A stretch of DNA of 25,836 nt from JADFUS01 sp964368765 (GCA_964368765.1 CAYJCU010000020.1:1-25836); one strand, 5' to 3'; numbered from the stretch's first letter, positions 7,878-16,720 are shown. A program made the numbers and translations. Notes: generated by a model from the sequence alone, not told the origin.

Positions 7878-10800
7878 TTAGAAAGAGAAGTTAAACTGAA
7901 GTGTATATGATGGACGTAGTGATAGGTTAGGCATAGCGAAACCTGCCTGAGATGGATCTTGTCCATTAAGCTCTTTAGCCGATATTGTAAACATATTCAT
8001 GGCATTAAGGCTTACATATAGACTACTAAATGGCATTTTAGCTAATTGTGCATTGGTAAATCTATATCTTACCGACATAGAAGTACACTTAAGATAATTA
8101 CCACTTACAACCCTAAGATCTGAGTTATCATACATACTCCACACATTCTCTGCAAACTTAGTAACATCTGTGTAAATACCTGCTGAATAGTGTGATAGAT
8201 AGTTCAAGAATGCAGGGTCTGCTGGGCTTAATATAACTGGTACATCTGTATAAGCCTCATCACCAGGCGCCATCCATCTGTCAAGAAACTCTACACGTAC
8301 ATTATTCTCGGCACTTACACCAGTAAGTATCGGTCCGTAAAGTGGGAAAAGTCTTACTTTACCACCTAAACTATATGAGAAGTGGCTCATGAAAGAGAAT
8401 TGCTTATATGTAAGGTTAGCCGAGAATGAACCTGTACATGTAGCATCACGCTGACCACTCTCAACCATAGTCATTTGGATTATCTCTTCAATACTCTTAC
8501 CGTTTAACAGGTGTTGTGCATCAATATAATCATCAAAAAGTGGTGCCCCATCAACAGGATTAAGACCAAGATAATCATAAGAGTAGAATGTAGAAAGTGG
8601 ACGTCCATTAACCGGCGCAAGTCCCGATAGATAATCAGTATAAGCGTATGTCTCTTTAATAGTTGATCTTAGAGTATTATTTATTACAGACACATTAGCC
8701 GAAAGGTTAAGCTTAAGATCTTGCGTATTAATAACACGTGCCGATACAGAGGCAGAGAAACCTTGGTTTGTAATATTACCATCATTCATAACATAGGTAT
8801 GATTAGGTACACCATTAACAGTAGATACAGCAACCTCAGAGAAGACATCTCTTGTCAGCTTATCAAAATATGAGAAATGAAGATTAATCATACCATCAAA
8901 AAGCGACGCATCAATACTATAGTTTTGCTGAAGTGTTGTCTCCCATGCAAGGTTAGGATTAGGATAACGAGCAATAGTAGACTCATACTCACCATAATAT
9001 GGATTAATACTTCCTTGACTAATAATAAGATTAGGACTCTGGCTATCAAGCATATTACCCTGAGAACCATAAGATGATCTAAGTATTAAGGATGTTATCC
9101 ACTCAACATCTTTAGCTAAATTCTCATCTATATTCCAGCTAAAAGAGATAGCCCAAATAGGTAATATTCTATCATTACTAAACTGTCCGAATTTATTTGA
9201 AGCATCTAAACGTCCGTTAGCATATATGTTAAAGTGATTATTATAGTTATAACCTATTGTAGCATATCTACTCATCATATTAGAGATACCATACGAATTG
9301 CTACGATTACTTTCGTTAATCAAGTCTGCATAATGCGGATACATCTCTAGATCAAGATCACTTACATACTGAAGACCTCTTTCTTTAAGGTATCCATAAG
9401 ATGTTGATGAATATGATTTACTTGTTGCACTATTCATCTCAAATCCTCCAGTAGAGAATATAGAGTGTTTATCCTCTTCGCCAAAAGATTTGCGGAAATC
9501 ATACTGTATTCTTATTGTATAGTTATTTGAATTACTATTTGACAATCCTAATATACCACCATAAGGAACCATAGACGAACCAGCCTCTCCTCCTTCAGGC
9601 ATTACACCCATCTCTGTATTACGCATACGTGACATGTAGTTTGAGTTCTCACCCCACCACTCTTCTTGTGTTGTGCCACTATATGTGTATTGACCTGCAA
9701 AAGTAATATCAAGCTCTTGAATAATCTTATATTTCAAATTTAGAGATGCCGATAGAGTACTACCATCATACGAGCTACTACTATTTTCAATCTCATTAAT
9801 AATATTATAGTCAAATGCGTTATAACCTACATTAAAACCACCATAAGCTATCTTATCATAATAGTATAGTGTTCCATCAGGATTATGTGAAGGAAGTGTT
9901 CTTGTTGTGTTATATGCATAATCCATTGCATTTATTTCAGACATTAGGTTGTTTTTACCTAAAATATTACCCGATAAAGAGAAAGATGTCATAAGTTTCT
10001 CTGAAAGATTCATATCGATATTGGCACGTGTAGTAAAACGATTATTATATGTTGTTTTAGATACACCAATTTCATTATTATAACCAACAGAAACATAGTA
10101 ACGCACCTCCTCAGTACCACCACTTAAACTAACTGTGTGGTCTTGTGAGTATGTATCTTGAGTAAGCTCATCAAACCAATCGGTATTTGCTACCTCATAT
10201 TGTTTCACTTCAGTCAAGAAATCATCATAATTAATCTGCCCTGTATTAAGACGATAATAGGCTCCCTCATAACCAACAAGTGGCATATTAGAAGGGAATT
10301 GATAGTGAATTTTTGTTAAATCCATACCAAACTGAACCCTCTCTTGAGAGTTCATCAACTCAATATTATTATCTGTATAACGTGGACGTCTAGTTATCTT
10401 TGACGAGTGGTTATAAGATACACGTGGTTTCTGGATACTACCTTTCTTTGTAGTAACCACAATAACACCATTAGCAGCGCGCACACCATATAGTGCTGTT
10501 GCAGCAGCATCTTTAAGTACATCAATACGCTCAATATCCTGAGGGTTAATACCCATGATGGCATTACCTACTATATTGATATAGTCTGGATTATTTAAAT
10601 CATCATTACTAACATCTACTGGATCTGTAAGGATAAAGCCATCAAGAACCCAAAGTGGCTCACGATTACCTAAAAGCGTAGAAGTACCACGCACCCTAAT
10701 ACGACCTGTTGAACCAACCTCTCCAGAGTTATTTGTGAATACAAGATCTGGGATACGCCCCTCAAGAGCTTGGTCAATACTTGTCATACCAGGAACCAAT

Positions 10801-11531
10801 ACCTCGTCAGCACTAACAGATGTACGAGCACCAGTATATCGTTTATTTGTTGTTGTCTCATAACCAGTAACAACAACATCCTCAACTTGTAACTCATCAA
10901 GCTGAAGCTTAACTACTAATTTCATTTCAGACAGGTGGGTATCAATAACTTTCTTAACTGTCTTCATACCTACAAACGAAACCTCAATCTCAGTATAATT
11001 TGGAAGATATAGTTTAAAACCTCCATCTCCATCTGTAATAGCACCTTGACCATTAGAGTTAAGAACAACCACCGTTGCACCTACAACTGCTTTACCATCA
11101 TCATCTATTACCTTACCATTAATAGTAACCCATTTCTCATCTTGTTTGTTTTGTTGGGGCTCATTACGAGAATAGATAGCCACACCATTTTTTGTTATAT
11201 GGTATGCATAATTTGTTGTTCTAAAGATAGAGTTTAAGATATTTGAGACTGTTTCAGACTCAAACTCATAACTATATCTCTCATTAGACTGAATAGCCTT
11301 TTTATCTTCAAAGATAAAGTTAATATTACTCTCTTTTTGAATAGAATAGAGAATCTCCTTCAAACTAGCATTCTCAACCTTAAGGGTAATTTTTTTACTA
11401 GTAAGCTGTTTTGAAATAGACTCGCTAGCATAAGTAAATGAAGGTAGAGTGATAAGTAGAAACAACACTGTTAATAGTGTCAACACTCTACCACTACTCA
11501 TAAAGTAGTGAAGTTTGTAATGTTTTTCCAT
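7878..11531 (-). CDS. SusC/RagA-family TonB-dependent transporter with STN signalling domain
   Basis: The protein has 1217 residues. A signal peptide (about 1-36) is followed by an STN domain at about 47-121, a carboxypeptidase-regulatory-like domain at about 137-210, and a TonB plug at about 217-363 containing the SusC signature region DVLKDAAATALYGVRAANG. A large beta-barrel follows and ends in aromatic FNFSF. SusC proteins import ligand delivered by SusD, using energy from TonB. The STN domain is the part that contacts a FecR-type anti-sigma factor, and a fecR/sigma pair lies directly upstream, so ligand passage probably signals to induce the operon. A gap of 93 bp to fecR has no clear housekeeping promoter, consistent with control by the cognate ECF sigma factor or read-through. 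Confidence 0.96.
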   Translation of the reverse strand: MEKHYKLHYFMSSGRVLTLLTVLFLLITLPSFTYASESISKQLTSKKITLKVENASLKEILYSIQKESNINFIFEDKKAIQSNERYSYEFESETVSNILNSIFRTTNYAYHITKNGVAIYSRNEPQQNKQDEKWVTINGKVIDDDGKAVVGATVVVLNSNGQGAITDGDGGFKLYLPNYTEIEVSFVGMKTVKKVIDTHLSEMKLVVKLQLDELQVEDVVVTGYETTTNKRYTGARTSVSADEVLVPGMTSIDQALEGRIPDLVFTNNSGEVGSTGRIRVRGTSTLLGNREPLWVLDGFILTDPVDVSNDDLNNPDYINIVGNAIMGINPQDIERIDVLKDAAATALYGVRAANGVIVVTTKKGSIQKPRVSYNHSSKITRRPRYTDNNIELMNSQERVQFGMDLTKIHYQFPSNMPLVGYEGAYYRLNTGQINYDDFLTEVKQYEVANTDWFDELTQDTYSQDHTVSLSGGTEEVRYYVSVGYNNEIGVSKTTYNNRFTTRANIDMNLSEKLMTSFSLSGNILGKNNLMSEINAMDYAYNTTRTLPSHNPDGTLYYYDKIAYGGFNVGYNAFDYNIINEIENSSSSYDGSTLSASLNLKYKIIQELDITFAGQYTYSGTTQEEWWGENSNYMSRMRNTEMGVMPEGGEAGSSMVPYGGILGLSNSNSNNYTIRIQYDFRKSFGEEDKHSIFSTGGFEMNSATSKSYSSTSYGYLKERGLQYVSDLDLEMYPHYADLINESNRSNSYGISNMMSRYATIGYNYNNHFNIYANGRLDASNKFGQFSNDRILPIWAISFSWNIDENLAKDVEWITSLILRSSYGSQGNMLDSQSPNLIISQGSINPYYGEYESTIARYPNPNLAWETTLQQNYSIDASLFDGMINLHFSYFDKLTRDVFSEVAVSTVNGVPNHTYVMNDGNITNQGFSASVSARVINTQDLKLNLSANVSVINNTLRSTIKETYAYTDYLSGLAPVNGRPLSTFYSYDYLGLNPVDGAPLFDDYIDAQHLLNGKSIEEIIQMTMVESGQRDATCTGSFSANLTYKQFSFMSHFSYSLGGKVRLFPLYGPILTGVSAENNVRVEFLDRWMAPGDEAYTDVPVILSPADPAFLNYLSHYSAGIYTDVTKFAENVWSMYDNSDLRVVSGNYLKCTSMSVRYRFTNAQLAKMPFSSLYVSLNAMNMFTISAKELNGQDPSQAGFAMPNLSLRPSYTLQFNFSF

Positions 11532-11624
11532 GCTAAAAAATTTAATGTTAATAATATATATAAATTTGCTTATAAAACTATCTATTTAATAATTGTTGTT
11601 CTTTAAAAAATTCCATCAACCTTA

Positions 11625-12839
11625 TTATGGTTTAACTAAGTAGTAAATCCCATCTAAATATTCCACTTCAACCCCAGCAATATAGCTAACCATCTCTAGA
11701 ACCTCATCAATAGTAGTATCTCTACTCAATGAGGCATCAACATTAATATCTTCTATATCTTTCAAATTATATTTGAAACTAACTCCATACCAATTAGATA
11801 AATCACTAATTAATGTAATTAATGATTCGTTATCACATCTAAAATAACCCTCTTCCCACGCTAAATACTTAGTGACATCTACATTTTCTATCTTCTTACT
11901 TTCTCCAGAAATAATATTTACAGACACCTCTTCATAAGGTTTAATCATAATCTCTCTCTCCTCTTCAAGAGTGTTATAATTTACTCCTAAGGAACCAGAA
12001 ATCAGGGTTGTTCTTATTTTTGTGTTATTATAACTATTCACGCAAAATTTAGTGCCATACACCTTTATATCCACACCACGTGTATTAACAATAAATTGCT
12101 TTGCTCCTTTAACTACATCAAAAATTGCCATACCCTCAAGAGTTACCTTGCGAGCATCGCCTACAAATTTTTCTGGAAATATTAATCTACTATTTGCGCT
12201 CAACTGAACTGTTGTACCATCAGGCAACTCTATTTTATGCGCGAACTTATTTGGAACAATAAGTACATTATTAACTATAGTATCCTCAATATGAGTATTG
12301 TCTTGAATATCATTACTCGGATTGATTTTTTTACTATTTTCGAGTTTTGTATATATCTCCTCACTGTTATCGATTAGATTTACTCTTTTTATATCTCCTA
12401 CAAGTAATGTAGGCACAACAACATCAATATTTTTAGAGAAATTATTTGCTATAATAATCTCATTGTCTCCATTAATAATACTACTATTATTTAAAAGTAT
12501 AAATAGTGTAACAAAAATAGCTGCTACTAAGCTAAGGGTCATTTTTATTCTGGTAATTCTTTTAGATTGCAATTTTTCTTGTTTATTAACCATCTCTAAA
12601 AACATACTTCTATGTTTATCTCTATTTTGTAATGCGTTAATATACATCTCGCATTTAATAGCAAGTTCATCACCATTTTTTAGCCTATCAACAGCATCGG
12701 CAACATTTTTATTTAGAAGGAGAATATTATTTATATTTTCATTATGCACGAGAGACTCCTGAGATACACCCTCTATCTCATTCACTAAAGACTCTACCGC
12801 CTCAATAGTTTGCACATAATTATTAAAAGAATTACCCAT
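11625..12839 (-). CDS. FecR-family anti-sigma factor
   Basis: The protein has 404 residues. A cytoplasmic N-terminal part (about 1-97) would bind the sigma factor. A single membrane helix (about 98-116) precedes a periplasmic FecR domain (KIELPDGTTVQLSANSRL through VYGTKFCVNSY) and a C-terminal DUF4974-like STN-related domain (about 330-402). Its role is to relay the transporter's ligand signal across the inner membrane to the ECF sigma factor. It lies 84 bp behind the sigma gene. Its start codon (12839-12837) is inside the 3' arm of a perfect 16-bp hairpin, so translation may be controlled separately from the sigma gene. The next in-frame methionine is about 65 codons on and would remove much of the N-terminal part, so the given start is preferred. 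Confidence 0.93.
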   Translation of the reverse strand: MGNSFNNYVQTIEAVESLVNEIEGVSQESLVHNENINNILLLNKNVADAVDRLKNGDELAIKCEMYINALQNRDKHRSMFLEMVNKQEKLQSKRITRIKMTLSLVAAIFVTLFILLNNSSIINGDNEIIIANNFSKNIDVVVPTLLVGDIKRVNLIDNSEEIYTKLENSKKINPSNDIQDNTHIEDTIVNNVLIVPNKFAHKIELPDGTTVQLSANSRLIFPEKFVGDARKVTLEGMAIFDVVKGAKQFIVNTRGVDIKVYGTKFCVNSYNNTKIRTTLISGSLGVNYNTLEEEREIMIKPYEEVSVNIISGESKKIENVDVTKYLAWEEGYFRCDNESLITLISDLSNWYGVSFKYNLKDIEDINVDASLSRDTTIDEVLEMVSYIAGVEVEYLDGIYYLVKP

Positions 12840-12872
12840 AATTGTCTTTTTTCTTTAAGACAATTATGGGTA
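12833..12872 (-). promoter_or_regulatory. Perfect 16-bp hairpin enclosing the fecR start codon
   Basis: TACCCATAATTGTCTT (12833-12848) and AAGACAATTATGGGTA (12857-12872) are perfect reverse complements with an 8-base loop. On the minus-strand transcript the loop is AAAGAAAA, and the AUG of fecR together with its second codon lies in the 3' arm. The stem would hide the start codon. On the plus strand a run of seven T follows the stem, but no plus-strand gene precedes it. Confidence 0.75.
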
Positions 12873-12923
12873 CGTTTTTTTCTACGAAAAAGTATAAAAA
12901 ATTACTATAAAATAACAACCTTA

Positions 12924-13508
12924 TTACAACTGACTGATTAACAATATAATAAAACTATTATTTTTTTTCACTTTTTCTTTAATGAGTGATATTCCAGCGT
13001 TGCGTTGATTGTAAACATAACTTTGCGATCGGCCTAACTTTTGTGAAATATCTTTAACATCATAGCCTTGCATAATAAGTGTAAAAATATCTGCCATCTC
13101 ATTAGGCATATACGATATAGCTTCGTGCAACAATGATATTATCTCTGTCTCAGCAACATCAACAGAACTATCTATATAACTAGTTTTCAGCGATTTACTA
13201 TATGTATCCGCACGCTTACTACGTACAATTTGATTATACATATTATTACGTATTGAGACATATAAATAAGACTTCAATGATTTTATGGTGTCAAATCGTA
13301 AATCTCTCTTCTCCCATATTCGCAATAGTACATCATGAAATATGTCACACGATTCTATTTCTGTATCTTTCAGCAATATGGTGATGTAATATATCATATC
13401 TAGGTAACATAAATCATACACATTACTAAGCGCACAGATATCTCTGTTATTAAATCCCGTCAATAACATTTTCTCTTCGCTTTCTGATATATTAATTATT
13501 TTTGGCAT
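12924..13508 (-). CDS. ECF-type RNA polymerase sigma-70 factor
   Basis: The protein has 194 residues. Region 2 spans about 28-98 (core-binding segment DIFHDVLLRIWEKR, then KSYLYVSIRNNMYNQIVR) and region 4 about 124-180, with the helix-turn-helix KDISQKLGRSQSYVYNQRNAG. There is no region 1 or 3, as in ECF factors. It should direct RNA polymerase to the downstream SusC/SusD operon when released by the FecR partner. A consensus housekeeping promoter lies about 32 bases before the start codon, so basal expression need not depend on itself. The 84-bp gap to fecR carries the hairpin described at 12833-12872. Confidence 0.94.
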   Translation of the reverse strand: MPKIINISESEEKMLLTGFNNRDICALSNVYDLCYLDMIYYITILLKDTEIESCDIFHDVLLRIWEKRDLRFDTIKSLKSYLYVSIRNNMYNQIVRSKRADTYSKSLKTSYIDSSVDVAETEIISLLHEAISYMPNEMADIFTLIMQGYDVKDISQKLGRSQSYVYNQRNAGISLIKEKVKKNNSFIILLISQL

Positions 13509-13539
13509 ATAAAATAAGATACAACATAGATAATTTTTA

Positions 13540-13570
13540 CAAAAATAGTAATTAAATTATTAAAAACAAA
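13540..13570 (-). promoter_or_regulatory. Bacteroidales housekeeping promoter for the ECF sigma gene
   Basis: On the minus strand, TTTG (13570-13567), a 19-base spacer and TATTTTTG (13547-13540) match the Bacteroides -33/-7 consensus TTTG-n19-21-TAnnTTTG. Transcription would start about 25 bases before the sigma start codon. Confidence 0.7.
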
Positions 13571-13610
13571 CAATTATCAATAAAAAATAAACAAATTTAA
13601 TAATATTCTT

Positions 13611-14756
13611 CTAATTTTGAATGATTATTCCATTTTCACACAATAATTTTACAGGAAATACAAGAGACTGATCTCTCATTTTGGCTATATCATTTTCAAT
13701 ATTTTTTTTCAATCTCTCTACTTTGCCTTTATATATGCGTTTATTATTATAATAGACTGAAACGGGTTTATCTAAATTCATCATAGAATCATTAAGGCAT
13801 ATTACAAATGATTTAGGGGTTGCCTCATCAATATATATTTTATTCTTAATATATCTTACCACTACCCTCTCATTTTGTCTCTTTCCATCTGGTGTAGCCT
13901 CGAGCCAATAAAAATTATCTCTTATAACATCATCCTGCACCCATACCACCTTGCTAGGAATAGGGTTGCGAGTAAATTGACTCATCCACTTGATAGCAAC
14001 AGTATCATCTCTGTGCATCCAGTGGCCATGATGACGATAGATTCTAACATCGTGAATATATCCACCCTCATCTCCACTTGAAAGAGAATCTAATTTATTT
14101 GACCACTCCTTAGCCAATCCGTTACGATTATAGGGATAATCTTTGCCACCCATATATATGGCAAACGGAATATTGCGTAGCGAAGCTGCTTGAGCATCTC
14201 CAGGATGACCAGCACTCATAGCCGCTGCGGCCCATAAATCAGCCAAACGAGGAGCTAACTGATAGGTACCATCTCCACCAGCAGAGTAACCCATTATATA
14301 AACCTTATTGGGATTAACACCCTCATAAATAACTGCTAGCTCAATGGCCTTTTCTATAAAGCCATCCATATAACCTTGGTGCCACATATTCCATGTATTG
14401 GTTGGCGATCTAGGTACAAAGTATAAACCCTCTGCTGGTGTATATAGATGTTTTTGATTCTCCCATTGCTGGTTATTATTCTCCTCAGTAGTGCCCCCAC
14501 CACCATGCATAGATATATACATGGCTCTGCCATCGACTGGCTTTTCGCCAAAAATCTTATAGTCAAATTTCATTTTATAATCGCCATTTATGAGCACTTT
14601 ACTCTCCCATTCATTCCCATGTTTTGCCTTGATTTCAGCGTGACGACGCTCAATCCCTATAGAAATTAATTCTAAAGATTGCTCTTTTGATAACGATTGT
14701 GCATTGGATACTAGATAAATACCCATTACGAATACAAATAAAATAAACTTTCTCAT
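13611..14756 (-). CDS. Secreted alpha/beta hydrolase (PHB-depolymerase-like esterase)
   Basis: From the chosen ATG at 14756 the protein has 381 residues and starts with the signal peptide MRKFILFVFVMGIYLVSNAQ. An in-frame ATG 48 bases upstream exists, but it lies outside the transcript expected from the promoter at 14792-14822 and would put 16 odd residues before the signal. The nucleophile elbow GYSAGG places Ser158. A Gly-rich oxyanion segment (HGGGGTTEE) lies before it. The Asp in MGGKD and a His in GHWMH complete a plausible triad. The fold resembles poly(3-hydroxybutyrate) depolymerase-type or phospholipase/carboxylesterase-type esterases. The substrate is unknown. It is a single-gene unit with its own promoter, upstream of the sigma gene but separated from it by that gene's promoter. 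Confidence 0.8.
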   Translation of the reverse strand: MRKFILFVFVMGIYLVSNAQSLSKEQSLELISIGIERRHAEIKAKHGNEWESKVLINGDYKMKFDYKIFGEKPVDGRAMYISMHGGGGTTEENNNQQWENQKHLYTPAEGLYFVPRSPTNTWNMWHQGYMDGFIEKAIELAVIYEGVNPNKVYIMGYSAGGDGTYQLAPRLADLWAAAAMSAGHPGDAQAASLRNIPFAIYMGGKDYPYNRNGLAKEWSNKLDSLSSGDEGGYIHDVRIYRHHGHWMHRDDTVAIKWMSQFTRNPIPSKVVWVQDDVIRDNFYWLEATPDGKRQNERVVVRYIKNKIYIDEATPKSFVICLNDSMMNLDKPVSVYYNNKRIYKGKVERLKKNIENDIAKMRDQSLVFPVKLLCENGIIIQN

Positions 14757-14791
14757 ATATGTGCTGTTTGGTAATAAATTTACATTGTGCA

Positions 14792-14822
14792 CAAATATAT
14801 ACATAATTATACGAAAATCAAA
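14792..14822 (-). promoter_or_regulatory. Housekeeping promoter for the alpha/beta hydrolase gene
   Basis: On the minus strand, TTTG (14822-14819), a 19-base spacer and TATATTTG (14799-14792) match the Bacteroides consensus. The predicted start point, near 14785, leaves about 29 untranslated bases and supports the 14756 start codon. Confidence 0.7.
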
Positions 14823-14834
14823 AGTTTCGTCTAA

Positions 14835-15536
14835 TTATTTTGATGCATTATTACGTTTAAGTGTTCTAACATATTTTTTATCCTCAGAAGATACTCTATT
14901 CGACTCAATAATTTTTTGTATAGACTTATTATGTGTCCAATCATCAAGTTGATTATTATTCAGAAATTTTAGGGTTGCATCATAGCACTTAACAAAACAC
15001 ATTGAAACAGCCCATGCTATTGCCATACGCACATAATACTCTTCAGAGGTACTTTTATTGAATAGAGAGAATAGCAAATCAATATGCTCCTCATCGTTAT
15101 AATAGTTCATCAGCATAACAACACCAAAACGTTCAGTGTATGTGTCACTACTCTCTGCGCACTCTATAATATATGGTAATATCGTCTCTCTGTTTTTCTT
15201 TACTATTTTTAATGCAGAACATAGAGAGTCGCACACTGCCCAATTATCAATATGATTGACAAATATCTTAAGATAACGCTCCATAATAGAGTAATCTTTC
15301 AATCCACCTAGCACAAGCCCATATAACACACGCTCTTCATATATCTCGAAATTCTTATCCTCAAGAAATGAGATATAATCACTTTTCAATATATTTTTTG
15401 ACAACTCCTTCAGAATTGGCATTCTAACACCCAGCACATTTGACACATCAATAGTTGGTATTAATTTAATGATAAAATCACGATATTTAGTTTCTGCACT
15501 CTCTGTTAGATACTCTATAATATAATCTCTTTCCAT
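14835..15536 (-). CDS. DNA alkylation repair protein, AlkD-like HEAT-repeat glycosylase
   Basis: The 233-residue, all-helical protein has the AlkD-family layout of HEAT-like repeats. It shows the segments YEERVLYGLVLG, DNWAVCDSLC (Trp99 and Asp103, spaced like the Trp/Asp pair used by AlkD), RFGVVMLMNYY, and YVRMAIAWAVSMCF with a further Trp175. AlkD enzymes excise positively charged alkylated bases such as N7- and N3-alkylpurines without base flipping. Length equals the family norm. The gene begins 28 bp beyond the edge of the transposon-like element at 15565-15828, so its promoter may lie within or be provided by that element. No consensus promoter was seen in the gap. Confidence 0.85.
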   Translation of the reverse strand: MERDYIIEYLTESAETKYRDFIIKLIPTIDVSNVLGVRMPILKELSKNILKSDYISFLEDKNFEIYEERVLYGLVLGGLKDYSIMERYLKIFVNHIDNWAVCDSLCSALKIVKKNRETILPYIIECAESSDTYTERFGVVMLMNYYNDEEHIDLLFSLFNKSTSEEYYVRMAIAWAVSMCFVKCYDATLKFLNNNQLDDWTHNKSIQKIIESNRVSSEDKKYVRTLKRNNASK

Positions 15537-15564
15537 ACTGTTTTAGCATATATTAAAATATTGT

Positions 15565-15828
15565 TGTCCGGTAAAAAAATAAAAAACCAAGTTACTGCCT
15601 ATCCAACAACAAATTAGTTATAATTTAAATTATAGGCCTTACAAAAAGAAAATTTTGATTTTTTTACCTCTAGAAGTGCCAGTTTATCCAAAATTGGATT
15701 TAGGTGCGTTATAGCCCTAAAACACACCTGCGTAGTACATGGGTACCGAAGATGATTTGTAAATATTATATGGTGTGTTTTAGGGTAGATATGACGTGCA
15801 TAAATTCAATCCTCAGATTCTTCGGACA
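15565..15828. mobile_element. 264-bp non-coding transposon-like element (MITE or decayed IS)
   Basis: The stretch starts with TGTCCGG and ends with CGGACA, so its ends are short inverted repeats. Its last 41 bases match the repeat ends at both window edges with three or four changes. No ORF covers it. Inside lie a 14-bp inverted repeat (CCCTAAAACACACC at 15715-15728, GGTGTGTTTTAGGG at 15772-15785) and a 16-bp palindrome (15619-15634). No clear target-site duplication was found. It fills most of the 367-bp gene-free gap between alkD and fabG; the rest of the gap is the fabG terminator and short spacers. Confidence 0.55.
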
Positions 15829-15840
15829 CTAATAATTAAA

Positions 15841-15873
15841 ATTGGGAGAGACTTTATTCTAGTCTCCCCCAAT
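15841..15873 (-). terminator. Rho-independent terminator after fabG
   Basis: ATTGGGAGAGACT and AGTCTCCCCCAAT form a 13-position stem with one mismatch and a 7-base loop. On the minus strand the stem is followed by TTTTAATTATT, a U-rich tail. It lies about 30 bases past the fabG stop codon. Confidence 0.8.
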
Positions 15874-15903
15874 ATCTATTTATATCATCCTCAAAGGGTA
15901 ATA

Positions 15904-16650
15904 CTACATATTCATACCACCACAAACATTGATAACCTGTCCTGTAACATAAGCAGAAAGGTCTGAAGCAAGGTATAATGCAACATTAGCAACATCCTCA
16001 GGTGTACCACCTCTACGAAGAGGAATTTTTGAAGCCCACTCATTACGAACCTCCTCAGATAGTTGGCCAGTCATATCTGTTACGATAAATCCAGGAGCAA
16101 TAGCATTACTACGCACATTACGAGAACCTAACTCTTGTGCGATAGATTTTGTAAAGCCAATAATACCTGCTTTAGATGCAGAGTAGTTACTTTGACCTGT
16201 ATTACCCGAAACACCTACAACTGAACTCATATTGATAAAGCTACCACTACGCTGCTTAATCATATATTTTTGAGCTGCTTTAGTTAGGTTGAATACAGAT
16301 TTAAGATTAACCTTCATAATTAAATCCCACTGATCCTCAGTCATACGCATAAGTAGCGAATCACGTGTGATACCTGCATTATTAACAACTATGTCAATAC
16401 GACCAAACTCTTTAACAACATCAGCTACAAAAGCCTCTGAAGCCTCTAAGCTACTAGCATCAGAGATATACCCTTTTGCTGGTTTGCCAAAAGCCTGTAA
16501 CTCTTTTTCTGTGTTTTCAAAATTCTCATCTTTAGCCATATCTGAAAAAGCAACTATTGCACCCTCTTCAGCAAATTTAAGAGATATAGCTTTACCAATA
16601 CCTCTTGCACCGCCTGTAATAATGGCTACTTTACCTTCTAGTAATCCCAT
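15904..16650 (-). CDS. fabG: 3-oxoacyl-[acyl-carrier-protein] reductase FabG
   Basis: The 248-residue protein is a classical short-chain dehydrogenase/reductase. It has the NADP-binding TGGARGIG at 12-19, NNAG at 90-93, catalytic Ser143, and Tyr156/Lys160 in YSASK. It closely follows the FabG pattern, including the C-terminal LASDLSAYVTGQVINVCGGM. FabG reduces 3-oxoacyl-ACP to 3-hydroxyacyl-ACP in fatty acid elongation, in the cytoplasm. Length is exactly typical. It lies 82 bp behind the phosphate transporter, from which a hairpin separates it, and it ends at a strong terminator, so it is probably its own unit. Confidence 0.95.
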   Translation of the reverse strand: MGLLEGKVAIITGGARGIGKAISLKFAEEGAIVAFSDMAKDENFENTEKELQAFGKPAKGYISDASSLEASEAFVADVVKEFGRIDIVVNNAGITRDSLLMRMTEDQWDLIMKVNLKSVFNLTKAAQKYMIKQRSGSFINMSSVVGVSGNTGQSNYSASKAGIIGFTKSIAQELGSRNVRSNAIAPGFIVTDMTGQLSEEVRNEWASKIPLRRGGTPEDVANVALYLASDLSAYVTGQVINVCGGMNM

Positions 16651-16689
16651 AATTCAATTCTTTTTTATATTTATTATATATACAAGCAA

Positions 16690-16720
16690 TGACTAACCCG
16701 ATAAATTATCAGGTTAGTCA
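16690..16720 (-). terminator. Probable terminator between the phosphate transporter gene and fabG
   Basis: TGACTAACC (16690-16698) and GGTTAGTCA (16712-16720) are perfect reverse complements, and the 13-base loop contains a further GATAA/TTATC pair. The sequence downstream on the minus strand begins TTGCTTGTATATA, only weakly U-rich, so termination may be incomplete. Confidence 0.6.

Noticed and set aside
12322..12762. Plus-strand ORF of 146 codons opposite fecR
   Set aside because: It lies wholly antisense to a well-supported FecR gene, has a low-complexity Ile/Leu/Ser composition, and no domain is recognisable.
12833..12872. Reading the fecR hairpin as a terminator of the sigma gene
   Set aside because: On the sigma transcript the stem is followed by fecR coding sequence with only a weak U-rich stretch, and the start codon lies within the stem; the strong T-run is on the opposite strand, where no gene precedes it.
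14757..14804. Extended start of the alpha/beta hydrolase (16 extra residues)
   Set aside because: The ATG at 14756 opens a clean signal peptide, and the consensus promoter overlaps the extension, so the longer start would not be transcribed.
15619..15634. TATAATTTAAATTATA palindrome as an operator
   Set aside because: Perfect, but made only of A and T inside an AT-rich mobile-element remnant, so chance is a sufficient explanation.
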